DNA of 64,000 bases from Porites lobata (Eukaryota; Cnidaria; Anthozoa; Scleractinia; Poritidae): NCBI GenBank assembly GCA_942486035.1, contig CALNXK010000132.1, positions 289,001 to 353,000 on the forward strand. Reading direction: 5' to 3'. The notes below the pieces were generated by a model. It did not search any database and was not told the DNA's origin. It worked only from the letters and a program-made list of their open reading frames with translations. The stretch's first letter is position 1. Every line of letters begins with the position of its first letter. The position numbers were made by a program, and so were the translations under genes. This document shows, one piece after another, positions 1 through 13,500 of the stretch.

Positions 1-1411
1 ATACATGGTATACAGAGTATACAAGGTATACAAGGTATACAGGGTATACATGGGTATACAGGGTATACTGGGAGTACATGGGTATACAGGGTATACAGGG
101 TATACAAGGTATACAAGGTATACATGGGTATACAGGGTATACAGGGTATACAGGGTATACAGGGTATACTGGGAGTACATGGGTATACATGGGTATACAG
201 GGTATACAGGGTATACAAGGTATACAAGGTATACATGGGTATACAGGGTATACAGGGTATACAGGGTATACTGGGAGTACATGGGTATACATGGGTATAC
301 AGGGTATACAGGGTATGCATGGGTATACAGGGTATACAGGGTATACATGGGTATACAGGGTATACATGGGTATACAGGGTATACAGGGTATACATGGGTA
401 TACAGGGTATACAGGGTATACATGGGTATACAGGGTATACAGGGTACACAAGGTATACAAGGTATACATGGGTATACAGGGTATACATGGGTATACGGGG
501 TATACAGGGTATACAGGGTATACTGGGAGTACATGGGTATACATGGGTATACAGGGTATACAAGGTATACAAGGTATACATGGGTATACAGGGTATACAG
601 GGTATACTGGGAGTACATGGGTATACATGGGTATACAGGGTATACAGGGTATACAGTGTATACTGGGAGTACATGGGTATACATGGGTATACAGGGTATA
701 CAGGGTATACAAGGTATACAAGGTATTTATGGGTATACAGGGTATACATGGGTATACAGGGTATACAGGGTATACAGGGTATACTGGGAGTACATGGGTA
801 TACATGGGTATACAGGGTATACAGGGTATACAAGGTATACAAGGTATACATGGGTATACAGGGTATACAGGGTATACTGGGAGTACATGGGTATACATGG
901 GTATACAGGGTATACAGGGTATACAAGGTATACAAGGTATACATGGGTATACAGGGTATACATGGGTATACAGGGTATACAGGGTATACTGGGAGTACAT
1001 GGGTATACATGGGTATACAGGGTATACAGGGTATACAGGGTATACTGGGAGTACATGGGTATACATGGGTATACAGGGTATACAGGGTATACAAGGTATA
1101 CAAGGTATTTATGGGTATACAGGGTATACATGGGTATACAGGGTATACAGGGTATACAGGGTATACTGGGAGCACATGGGTATACATGGGTATACAGGGT
1201 ATACAGGGTATACAAGGTATACAAGGTATACATGGGTATACAGGGTATACATGGGTATACAGGGTATACAGGGTATACTGGGAGTACATGGGTATACATG
1301 GGTATACAAGGTATACAGGGTATACATGGGTATACAGGGTATACAGGGTATACAGGGTATACATGGGTATACAGGGTATACAGGGTATACATGGGTATAC
1401 AGGAGAATGGA
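1..1411. repeat. GTATAC-rich minisatellite, 10-bp units with higher-order pattern
   Basis: The sequence is an almost uninterrupted array of 10-bp units of the type GGGTATACAG, GGGTATACAT and AGGTATACAA. A recurring longer variant, GGGTATACTGGGAGTACATG, marks a higher-order repeat. Every unit contains the palindrome GTATAC. A 10-bp unit rotates through all reading frames and happens to contain no stop codon, so long open frames appear on both strands, reading GYT, VYR, GIQ or YPV repeats. These are not genes. The array runs off the left edge of the window and stops about 105 bp before the VPS33B start codon. Confidence 0.97.
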
Positions 1412-1515
1412 CATTCTATTACTGTTATATGAAACACTAGGTCTATTTGGCGTAAGCGTAACATGAAAGAATAACCGTGCAATAACAGCTTTGTAGCCAG
1501 GCCTCATAAGGCAAC

Positions 1516-4500
1516 ATGGCGGTCCCAAGACCAAAGTTCTCGGAGCTGAAAGTCATAACCAGGAACCGACTGGTGGAAATTTTGGAATCCGTAAGTAACT
1601 GTAAAGAAGAAAGCAATATTCAGGGCCAATAGATTTTCGCATCTTTTTAATTCCTGTTGAGATCTTTAAGTAAAGCCTGGTGTGTCCCAGGTCTAGTCAG
1701 TGTATTTTCAGCCTAATTATTAAATTACTTTTACTTTAATATTAATTTTAAAAAAACTAGAAATTATAAAGCTCTATAATTTCTGGTTTTTGGTGATGCT
1801 TTTTCAAAGTATATTTGCTTGCCTTGTTTTTTTTTTGCTATTCCTTTTTTATCCATAACCAGAATATAACCCTCAAGGGATGTGAGATATATACATACAG
1901 TACATGTTTACATTTCAATTTCTCTTGGGAAACAGCTGACAGGTGTACAATAGTGCATTTTACAGTTACAGAAAGAAACAAGGCTGGAATTGATCTAGTT
2001 TTGATACAACCCTTCTGCTTTCTCATGTAAATCTTGTTAGTTTAATGCTAACTAGTATTTTTCTGTCAATTTTCATAGGAAAACAAAGGAGGTTGGTATC
2101 AAAACAATTAGGTCAAACTCAGCTTCACATTCACTCGAAGGCTAGGGTACTAAGCCCACTTATGTTTAATGGTCCATAAAAAATCCAATATGGTATGAAT
2201 GATGTGGGTCAAATTGTGGGAGCCTTGATCTAAAACAGGATTAATCAAGTTAAAATCATACGTTTCCCTATGTAGGGTATTAATTAACAGACGGTAGAAA
2301 AATTTCTTGAACTAGGCAAAAATGGACATGTCAAGAATGGGATATCATTTTCCATTTTAAAGTGGGATCCAATTTATTGGCCTTGGACATCATGCTGTTA
2401 TTTACATCCATGTCAGGGAAGACAATTGGTTACTCTTGAAAAATATATGATCTTGGGAGCTGGGTTGATTTCTGATTACGTAACGGCAGAGCCAGTGCAA
2501 AAGAGATGGTCTCCACAATTTAGCTCTTCAGAGATTGGGATCGTAGTAGACTCTTAAGATGATTACAGGAATAGCTGCTAGCTGAAATCAAGGAGGGTTT
2601 TCAACATGTTACTCTAGCTATATGGCAAGCATCTGATAGTTAGTCATATGAAAGAATGGTGAGTTGATCGGTCAAAATAATAAATTATAAATGCTGAAAA
2701 TGCTGTGAACTGTAACTGCCACCCTAATTTTTTTTTTTTTTAAGTAAATTTTTACATTTCAAAATATTTTTTTCTTCTCTATTTTGCTAGGTACCAGAAA
2801 CCAAAGACCTTGTGATTGATCCTCAGTTAATGAAACCTTTGGACCATTTCACTGGAGCATCATTCCTGAAGGTATTTGTTCTTTAAATTTAAGTGTGGAG
2901 AATTTCTGCTTTTAGTTAGTTTAATAATGGACACCTCACTAAAATAGACACACAGAGTTGACCCCTTCCATTCTTTAGTGATCTTGATCAGACCAAGGAA
3001 GAAAGGAAAGAAGGGAGGGAGGGGAGAGAGGGGGATGGTGAAAGTTATTTGTTGAATTAAGAAATAGGGGGTATTTTATAAATTATTAAGCTAAATGATA
3101 ACAATGAAGCCAATAAATTGGCAGTGGAAAACTGAACCACTTGGTAGACCAAAAAATGTAGCTGAAGAAAGGAAAAAGGAATATAAAAACAGATACAGTG
3201 TATGAGAAGTTAATAGACAAACATGCTTTGTAGATTCAAACCAATCAATTTTATGTCATAATTCTGTCTCAGGAACATGGGGTAAATAAGATCTTTAAAC
3301 TTGAAACTGATCGCCTTGATGTTGGTGGAAACAAGTAAGTTGGTAACGTACAAAATTTCAGCATATTTGTTTTAGTAAAATTATGTTTGTCCATTATATA
3401 ACAAGTAAATATTTATGAGGGAACAGTCTGTATTGTTGGTAGCTTTTTTGTTATGATTGAAGGTAAATTTACTTTCCCACCTTCAGTTGCAATTAACATA
3501 AAAGATCAAAAACAATAATTATTATTGTTTCCAACTGTCAACTGCCTGAGGACAAAAAGACATAGTTTTACACTTCAATATTTGTAGGAGAATATATTTG
3601 CTGAGACCAGAGTTATTGTTAACCAAGTATATTGCAGGTAAGAGGAATTTTTTTAATTTGAAATCTGCATGGGTGCCTAACGTAATTTGTGGAACTAATA
3701 AATTAGCGTCAGTGCTTTCATGAATTTTTCACTTCACTTGGTATGCCAAGAGATTTGCTGTCATAATTAAATGAGCTCTTGAATAACCCCTGCTGCCATT
3801 TAAAGATATTGAAAACTTCATTATTTTTGAGAAATCATTGGTGTAGAAAATTCTGCATCAACTCTAATGCTCTTTATAACCACAAATTCAAACTTTTCTT
3901 CTCCACAGATCACATTAACAATGACAAAAAAAATGGGAAAAGCAGATCATATAAAATTGTGTTTGTTCCTAAAAAGGTCAGTGATATTAGTCTAGAAATA
4001 GACCATGGTATGGAATAATGTTACAGTTCAATGTTGAAAAAATAACTCAGGTCATGACAGATTGCTTCTCATCAAACTTACATGCACAGTGACTGTGGAA
4101 TAATGGTACTCATTCATGCATGCCATTCTTAGAGGTGGTCAGTTGATATTTCATATCCTGCAGTAAACATTTTACAATGTTTTAAAATTAAACTAAGTCA
4201 ATTTTCTTTGGAAACATTTTCAAAATTTGGTGTCCATGGGGGTGAGGGGGATGGTGTGGAAATAGATATCAAGTAGATATCAAGACTGTATTCATTTGTT
4301 CAAAAGATGGATGGATTTTACTTATCCGGTGAATAACGCAAGTGGTTTATTCCCCAACATTTGTTTAGCGCCATCCAGCTTTTGAACAACTGGGGCTAGG
4401 TGGTGTGGTTATGGTATTGTTATATACCATACGTGGGACTGCTCTGAATTGGTTTAGATCGTACTTGTCTGATAGAAGTCAGCGTGTTTCTGTACATGGA

Positions 4501-7500
4501 GTTCTTTCTCGTCCTTTTGACTTGAACTGCGGGGTACCCCAAGGCTCATGTTTAGGGCCTTTGCTATTCATAATATATGCGTCCAAGCTGTTTAAGATCG
4601 TGGAACATTATCTTCCTGATGCTCACTGTTTCGCTGATGATACGCAGCTGTATCTGAGTTTTAAACCACTCGGCAACACTGCTGAAGCTGATGCTATACA
4701 AGCTATGGAAAAGTGCATTGACGCGGTGAGGAAATGGATGATTCAAGATCGGTTGATGATCAATGATGATAAAACGGAGTTTTTGTTAGTCGGCACACGA
4801 CAACAGCTTGATAAATTAGATTCGTGTTCCATAACTGTGGGCAATAATCGTATCAGTCCAAGCCCATGTGTTAGAAACCTTGGATTGTGGTTTGACAGCA
4901 ACTTAAGCATGACTGATCATATAAACAAGGCTTGTAATGCGGCATTTTATCATTTACATAACTTGAGACGTATTAAGAAATACCTGTCGAGAGATTCTTT
5001 AATTACTTTGGTTCTTGCTTTTATAACCAGCCGTCTTGACTATTGTAATGGTTTATTGTTTGGCTTACCAAATGTGCAGATCGCTAAATTACAGCGTGTA
5101 CAAAATGCAGCAGCAAGACTTACTCTTGGCATTGGAAAGTTTTCTCACATTACACCGGCGCTTTATGAGCTGCACTGGCTGCCGGTTTCTTTGCGTATTG
5201 ACTATAAGATTTTACTTTTGACTTTCAAATGTATTTATGGCCTAGCGCCAACTTATCTTAGCGATCTTATTAGTATAAAATCGAATTCATTATATAATCT
5301 TAGGTCTACTGGTAAGCTCTTATTGGACCATCCCAAGGGAAAGATGCTTACAACACTGGGAGCAAGATCATTCTCAGCAGCAGCTCCGAAACTCTGGAAT
5401 GAGCTACTTGTGGAGCTTCGTCAGGCAACATCACTTAACAGTTTTAAATCTCGACTTAAAACCTATCTTTTTAAGAAGTATTTTTATAGTTTGTAACTTA
5501 GTTTATTTTATGCTCACGGTAATGTATTTTCGTTTTCCTTTAAACATATGATTGTAAAGCGCTATTGATCAGCACATGTAAATACGCGCTATATAAATTG
5601 GTAAATTATTACTATTATTATTATTATATGATCATTAGTTTAATAGAAATGTTTTATTTTCAGTTATGTGTGTGTGAGATGATTTTGGAACAAGAAGGAG
5701 TGTATGGAGGTGATGTTACAGATCATTTTACTTAGTATGACCTCATTTTTTCTCATTTGATTAATTTTTTTGTGAAAAAAGGAAACCTTACTAATTATGT
5801 CGTTTTTGCATTTTGGTTGCATGAGCTTTGATGTCAAAGAATTGTATGTTATTACTTTATGCGTCAAAGCAATATTGCCTAATTCTGCTAAAGATGTACA
5901 TGTTCAGCTAATTAAATTAAATACATTAAAAAAAATATCCACTTTTCTACTTGTTGAATAATCAGCTTGATTGGACATGAATGTGGTTCTTGCATGAAAC
6001 ATTCTTCCCTTTGAAGAAAACTCTGCACCAACTATCAGCCAGGAATTAATTGCCATGTTTGCTGAACTCTACCCACCAATAGTTATGAAAACTTGTAACA
6101 AGTAAGTTTTGTTCCCTTTTTGTCAATGGTAAAGGAATAGCTGAGCCTACAAGTGACCATTAACACAGGGAATGACTTTGGATTTCAGATTTATCTTTTG
6201 ATGAATTTCAACTAGAATTTATACCTTTGGATGAAGATGTGTTGACTTTAGAGATGCCTAGCTTTCTCAAAGACTACTTTCTTGTAAGTACACATTATAT
6301 TCATCTAGTGGGTTGCTTTCAGTTGTGTCTACAGTCTTCAGTTTTGTTATTTCATGATTTTTTCAAACATTACCGATGGAGATGTAAGGGGGATTTTCTA
6401 ATATTTATTATCAGTAAAAACTCTTCAGATTCCATCATTGTCTTCAAACATCTAGGTGAGTGGATGCACATAACAGCTTCGCAATATTAGTTACCACTCA
6501 CGGGTTAGACTCCCTGTCAGTGTCTACCTTGAAGGATACGGTCTGCATTCCATTAGAGTGTTTGTTTACTGACCGCAGCTCAAGGCATGAAATTAGGCCA
6601 GACATGGAGGAACCACAGGCGTATCGTTCCAAGCCTTTTCACGTTAATTTTAGCCTGTGTGGCAAGTGTGAAAGGGGCAAGAGGTAGAACATTGAGGTGG
6701 AAAAGTGAGAGAAGACTCTCTAACTGCCTTTTTATTTTTAAGCCCCCCTCCTATGTTAAGGCTACTGTTATTAGTTTGAGGTAACTGATATCCTTATACC
6801 AAGCACTGGCCCCTTATTTGAAATTGCTTATTAGTCATATTTTTTCTGATAATTGTCTTGTGTTATTTCAGGAGGGTGATCAGACATCTGTCTCATTTGT
6901 GGCTCGTTCCCTTGTCACATTGCAACAGCTTTATGGTACAATACCAACTATGTATGGATTAGGAGACTGTGCAAAGGTGTGTACCAACATGTTGGGAAAG
7001 AAAACTAAAACAGGGCCACTTAGGCTTTAATTCAAGTGAACATGTGGTGGTCGAAGTCCTTGTGAATGTCAGGTTGTTTGACTGACAGCTAGTGATTCTC
7101 AAAGCCGTCCTGGTCATCGTTGTCAATGTAGTATGTTGTGATAGTTGTGGTTTTTGTGTGCACTGTGGTCGTTGTGGTCTTCGTGCATGTTGTGTTTGTC
7201 TGACAGCTTTATAGAACATGCTCAGCCTTCTATGCGAGTTGCTGGCTTGATGTGGTAACTAACTGTCCTGCGCACGATATGTATTAATTTCCTCATTTTT
7301 GTTTTCCTTTGATGTATTTTGACCATATATGTTTCAATTTGAAAAATGAAGCTCGCTAACCTTTCTGCCTGAAAAGGTACAACAAAATTGTGATGTAAAC
7401 AATTTGGAAAGAATTAACAGAGATTTTCTTCATGTATCTATGGGCCGCGGTTTCAGTAAGGAAGTTGCTCAAAGCGCCTTCATCCTGTAGTTCAGGGGCT

Positions 7501-10500
7501 GATTAATATGATTTTTACCTTGCAGGTAGTGGGAGAAATAACCAAAAGCATTTTAGCTGAAGAACCTAACCCTGTGGATGGATCTGAAATCAGTTCCCTG
7601 ATCCTAATTGACAGGGGTTAGTTGCTCAGTCTTAGCCTACTTATTTGGGTCAACAGATTCTTAAGTGTTGTAACTAGCTAGCATAGCATAGCATAGCGAA
7701 AGCAGTAGTGTTAACTGGGTGCAGAGTAATAAGCAAACAGTGTATGTGGTGGTTTCTGTGTACCAAAGAATGAGTGGTGCGCACAACTGTGGCTATAAGT
7801 CTGTCTTATTTCGAATCATTTTAAAAATTGGAATGCATTTTCTTGGCTGAATTTGTGGAGAGAAAATAGGGGTGGACTATCTTAACTTTGCTAGTTTGTC
7901 AGACTTTCCAAATGATTATAATTACCTGTGCTCGTAAAATATATAGAGGATATTGCATGGCCACGCAGGGATACGAGTGAGCATGTATGGCCCTAAGCAA
8001 CGTTTCGCAAAAAGATACGCGGCTATTCAATCTGGTATAATGCAAATGACACCTAAAATGTAGTGAAGGACTGTTTTGTCCACAAATATTAAACTGTACT
8101 ATATCTAGTCAGATATGCCATAGAGGTAAAGAAGGAACTAATTTCGCCACTTATTTTTGCTGTATTGCCTTCAAGGTGCTGACTTTGTTACACCACTGTG
8201 TTCTCAAGTCACTTACGCTGGAGTGCTTGACGACACCTTTGGTATCAAAAGTGGTAAGTTCGTTACCCCAGAAAAAAAGGTTCTAAACTGTGGTAGAAAT
8301 TTAGGCGTTTGTTTTAAAATAAATTGTGGTGCAGCTTTCTCTGTGCACGAGTAAAACCCAAAAATTTGGTTTTATGAACCATGTTTATAACTTAGTTTCC
8401 CACTGTAGAAAGAGTCAAAGCTAAGGTTCGAAGCGCCATCTCATATCTGAGAATAAATCTTGTAGCGAAAGGTCTTGACCGAAAAGGCCTGGCAAGATGC
8501 CGTTCAGGGCCTAGGCAATAAGAAATCTTTTTTGACGAAAAAACACTCACGGGGACTCTCTCCCCGCAAAAAGTTTTTTTAAGTGTCTATTTTCTGACTT
8601 TCTTTGTATTTGACAATGATGACACGATGACACGAAAATCATGTGACGTTTTTATCTAATGTTTTTTTTCAAAAATATGAATCTAAATCGATTCCTATTA
8701 CCTAGACTGAAATGCGGGTAACGGCGATATCTGCGGATCCGCATGCTATGTAGGAATGTGCGGCGTGCAACAAAACCTTACACTGTCACGACGAATCCAA
8801 AATTATATGATGAAGAACATTAATAGTAATGTATTTTTTATTTTTATATATAGTTTTGATTCTCACATATTTTTTGACTTGGATCGAGTTAGTTGTGGTC
8901 CGTTTTGTCTACAGGTGTTGTAGAGTTTGGCCCCGAGGTAACTGGAAAAGACCAAACAACAAAAATGTTGCTGAATGACCAAGATCAGGTGAAACAAAAA
9001 ATAATTTAAAAGATTATAACTGCAGAAAACTGCCCGATCTTTCTTGAATGGACCACTCTCAATATTTCAAGTAGTTATCGGCTCTCCAGAGCGTTAGCGG
9101 CGTTCAGCAGATAGAGGAAATAATTTCATATACATGCTCTCGTAGCTTATTGTCATACATTGTTATATGCTATTTTTTTGGTAAATGCTCACTGCTTTTT
9201 AAACTGACAACTTCTAACGTTTTTTAACATACTTTTTGGTTTTGATGAAAGGTTTTCAGCGACATACGGGATCGTCATTTTTCAAATGTGTTTGGTTATC
9301 TCAGCCAGAAAGCGAAGGATGTTCAGTCGGGATATGATGTAAGTACAAGTTTCTGCCTGAGTTATCGTGTTAGAAACTACATTCAATTTTACTGTAAGAG
9401 GAAAACCAGATAGAAATCTTCATGCCTTAGCACTGATCGTTTTTTGGAATTGTCGTTTTTATTCCAATAGTTTTTGGATTGTGTACGTCGACACAGATAA
9501 CTTGTTTTATTTCACACGATGAAGTTGATTCAATTTCTTCCATTTTGTTTGGTTGGTAAGGTTGAAGAAAAATATCAGCTGTTTGTGATGTTGCAACAGT
9601 GTGATTATGCTGTCTTTGCAACTCTTCTCTTTTCTCAAGAATGTCTTCTATTTCCATTCGCCATGCGCGACGTTCCTTATATCCGGTTTTAGGTTTCACC
9701 TCATTTTTTCTGATGTTAAGCGTCTCCAGAATCGCCGCCCTCAGTTGACTGTTGAATGCGAAACAGTAGAGAAATGGATTCACAAGAGAGTTTATCTGAA
9801 TCAGCAGCTCTGACCAACGAAAAAAGGAGCTTGTACGTAAGAACGGAACAGCCATTCCGAAGAAAAGTACTGTGAGGGAAGGAACGTAGCACACCAGCAA
9901 CACAACTGTTAACATTAAGGTGTTTTTGGCAACGGCATTCTCGCGCCTTTTTCTGATTTTTTCAGTGTAGTTCATTTCAGTATTAACTCGCTTGTGCATT
10001 CCACGATAAACCCTGATATAAAAATACATGATTAAGGCCACGCATACCGCCCCTGGAAGAGTAAAGATAGTGTTCAAGATTTGTAAATACCTGTACTGCA
10101 CCCCAGCCGCCTTAAGTATACGCCCCGGAGTTGTTGTTAACAGAGCTAACAGCCATGCCACTATCGCCAACTTTTTTGTCCGGTTTATACGGAAAAGAGC
10201 GTTGTAATGCATCCACTTTGTTACTGCCACATATCTCTCCCAAGCGATCACAGTCAGATGGTACAGTGATGTACAAGCAGAAGCGTATAGTACCAGCTGA
10301 TTAGCAAACGCTATTTCACAAATCGTGTGACTTAAATCCTTACGGAGAAGTAGCACGTCTAAACTGATGCTTAAAGGCATTGAAGCAGCACCAACTAACA
10401 TGTCAGCTACCGCCATGCTAGCTAACAAAATGTTCGAGTTCGTTTGTAATTCTCCTCTTTTCGATACTGCTCTGATAACCAGAATGTTCAGGAAAATGGT

Positions 10501-13500
10501 CACGGGACAAGCGATGCCCGTAATGATGGAAGCACTAAGAAACGTGGTTGAATCGCTTAAAATCCATGTAAATATTGGTTGGTATGGACAGTAAAATGTT
10601 GTAACGTTTGCTGGTAAATCTATATTTTCAGTGGACATCTTGATATCAAACAGAATGGGTCATCACAATAGCATTAATAGACAGTTAAATACACAGATCG
10701 CCTACCGGTCGTTTGTCCTCCTTCTTACTAGTAATTAGGTGGAGAAAGTGTGTTTACCTTAAGTAAAAAAAAAACAGTGGTTTGTTAATTGGAAGCTTTA
10801 TAAGCAAAACCAGCAAATAATAGCGGTAATCTTTTCCGTTCAACTTTTGCTTTAATTTTCGAGTCTGAACCTTGCCAGATGATGCTTTCCCTTGTTGACG
10901 CTTTTTCGAAAAGTTGTCTTGTTTATGACATGAAAGAAAAGTTTTCCGCTGTTTGTATAGCTCTAGATAAGTATATTCTGGATTTTAGCTCTCTTGTTTT
11001 ATTTTCTTATAATGACGCTCTGGCGATAGTAAATGGAATTTATTCAGTAATTAGAAAAGGATTTTGAACTGAGTAATTGAAAAAGGAAAAACGTAAGCTT
11101 TTGGTTATCTGGTAACACAACGACACAGAAATGCAGCTGTCAAGTTCAGTTACTATTAAAAAAAAACCACTTGTGCTACGATTTAGCATTTACATGGTAT
11201 AACAGTAATAAAAAAATGACATGAGAATAAGCAGCAAAAATACAGACGTCACTGTGAAAGTGACATGCGTAACCCATGAAATCTGAAGAATTTAACTTAA
11301 TTTTTATGCAGCTTACACAAAAGTGCTGACATGTATTTCCCCAAAAAATGTGAATTGGCGCGGATAAGCAAAGAAAGATCGCGTTCCTGTCTTCTTTCTT
11401 CCACGCGCTAGAAAAGCAAAAATATTTCGCGATACAGAATTACTTTATTTTAAAATATAAACAGCCTTAAAACAGAAGTAATGTTTCTTCTCAATACTCC
11501 AACTAAATTACAAAATAAGATCTCTCCATGCCGATACCAGAGTTGATTCATTTAAAAACGATTAATTTTCATTTTTTTTTTTTACTTATTCCTCGTCTTT
11601 TAGCTTAAACCGCAGCTGCCACAGAACGAAAGAGTGATTCGTGTTCCTAAAACGTTTAAAACTGCTGCGGCTGTTCTTCGGACACTTAACCCGTAATTTT
11701 TCATTTTAAATTCAGTGATTGAAGTCGGTTGAGGAACAATTGGGTATGTGCCAGCATGTTTAAAGGTCTTAACCTTTTTTTTTTTCATCAGGGTAATAAA
11801 AAAAAGTGTATGTTTAGGTTTTTTGTAACCGCCTCGTTTGCTTAACGCACCTAATCGATCAATTAATCAATCAATCATTTATTTAGCCTTCACCATACAC
11901 GCAAGCACCTCTCAACGTCGAAAATTGCTGTGTTCACGTCGCGCACACATTCAAATAACATGCTAAAGAACTTCACAAGCCCGGTACACCATTCATACAA
12001 ATTTCTGTTAATAAAATTCTTGCAGGCGGTGTAAATAGTACAATTAAAAACACGCTGAAGTGTTTGCTTTGAACTGATTAGGATTCAGTTTGGTCATTGT
12101 TTTGATTAAACACAGAGTTTATTAAGTCAAGGCTGGGTCCGCCGGCGGCGGCGTTTTCATGCCTGTAGATGTCTCCCTTAACGTTGTTTCTAGCAGAAAA
12201 CAACCTCATGATTTTCCAATCTGCGAGAAGCAATACCCGATGCGAGAAGGAAGCACGCGTAATATTTGTTCTCGCGCGTGTCTTCCTCTCTTCCCACGCA
12301 CACTTATCTCGTTCCCCATGCATCTTATGCGGCTGCTTCTCAAGCCGTCTGTACTAGGACTAATAACTGTGACTTGGGCTAACTCCGCAGTAATGGAGAA
12401 AATGCGGTTATTGTTATAGAAACGACAGAACCTGTCATCTGTGTCAGAGATGAAGAAGTTTGTGTCTGATGAACTAAGAGGGTTGAGGGATCAACATAAG
12501 GGACTGGTGATACGTAAGTTGAATGTTCACTCAAACCTCCTTAGTACGCGGAACACTGAGCACTGGGCATCACAAGGTGTCCCGGCGTAGTACCAAAATA
12601 CTAAAGTAATAAAATATATAGGACATTAACATCGTCAAATTAAACATTTATAACCGTCACAAAGCCGTTGTCCCGCGGACTGTGTCTATGGAAGCATGCA
12701 AAAGTTGCTCACGTATGCATTTTTAAACAAAAACCGTCCTCTCCATAACTCGTTTTATGCTAAAGTAGTCTGAAATTGACGTCTACAATTCATCCTTTCT
12801 AGCGTATTGTAGCGCTGGGAACATCGGCATGCTGTCACTTGAAGGTCTTTTTTTACGTTCAAAATGGAAAGGCTTATCACAGCACGCAGTTGACAATGAA
12901 GTGTCCCTATTAGCGAGTTTGACTTTCTATGAGAATCTGTTGATTGGGCAAGAAACAAGTGTCCATTGTCAGCATAACTAGTGTCCATATTCAAGGGTCG
13001 AATTCAGAGAAAATGTAAGGGTCTTTCCTAGGGACAAAGAAAATTGTCCGTACTGACTGTATATAGGATTTAATGGGCCGAAAACAATTGTGGAATTGCA
13101 CACATTTTGGGCATCCTTCTGATGAGAAGTTAGGACATTCATATATTTCCATCGACAACCATTCTTTGTAGTCTGTCCCCTTTGTTGATACATCTGACCT
13201 GGCCTTTCAAATTCTGACTGGCTGAGTCACTATCTGACGGACTGACGGAGGGACTGTCTGCCTGTTCGACTGTGTGATTGACTGACGCCTAGTCCCTATC
13301 GTTTGAAAAGAACTTCCTTGCCAGAAAAGTACATTTCATACAAATTCTTTTAATTTATACCAGATCATTTTTCCGGCAAAAACTAAACCTAACTAAAACT
13401 AAAATTTCCAGATATTGGTGCGTGCGAGACGGTGCTGAAGACTAAGACGAAGGAAAACTTTGAACGGCGGCTTCGCGCAGAACACAGTATGTAACGTCCA

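Noticed and set aside
1..1411. CRISPR-like array
   Set aside because: There are no unique spacers; the array is a plain tandem repeat in an animal genome.
5..1534. Several long open frames on both strands with GYT/VYR/GIQ/YPV repeats, resembling a repetitive structural protein
   Set aside because: They arise because the 10-bp repeat lacks stops in every frame. All frames are open together, which is a composition effect and not coding selection.
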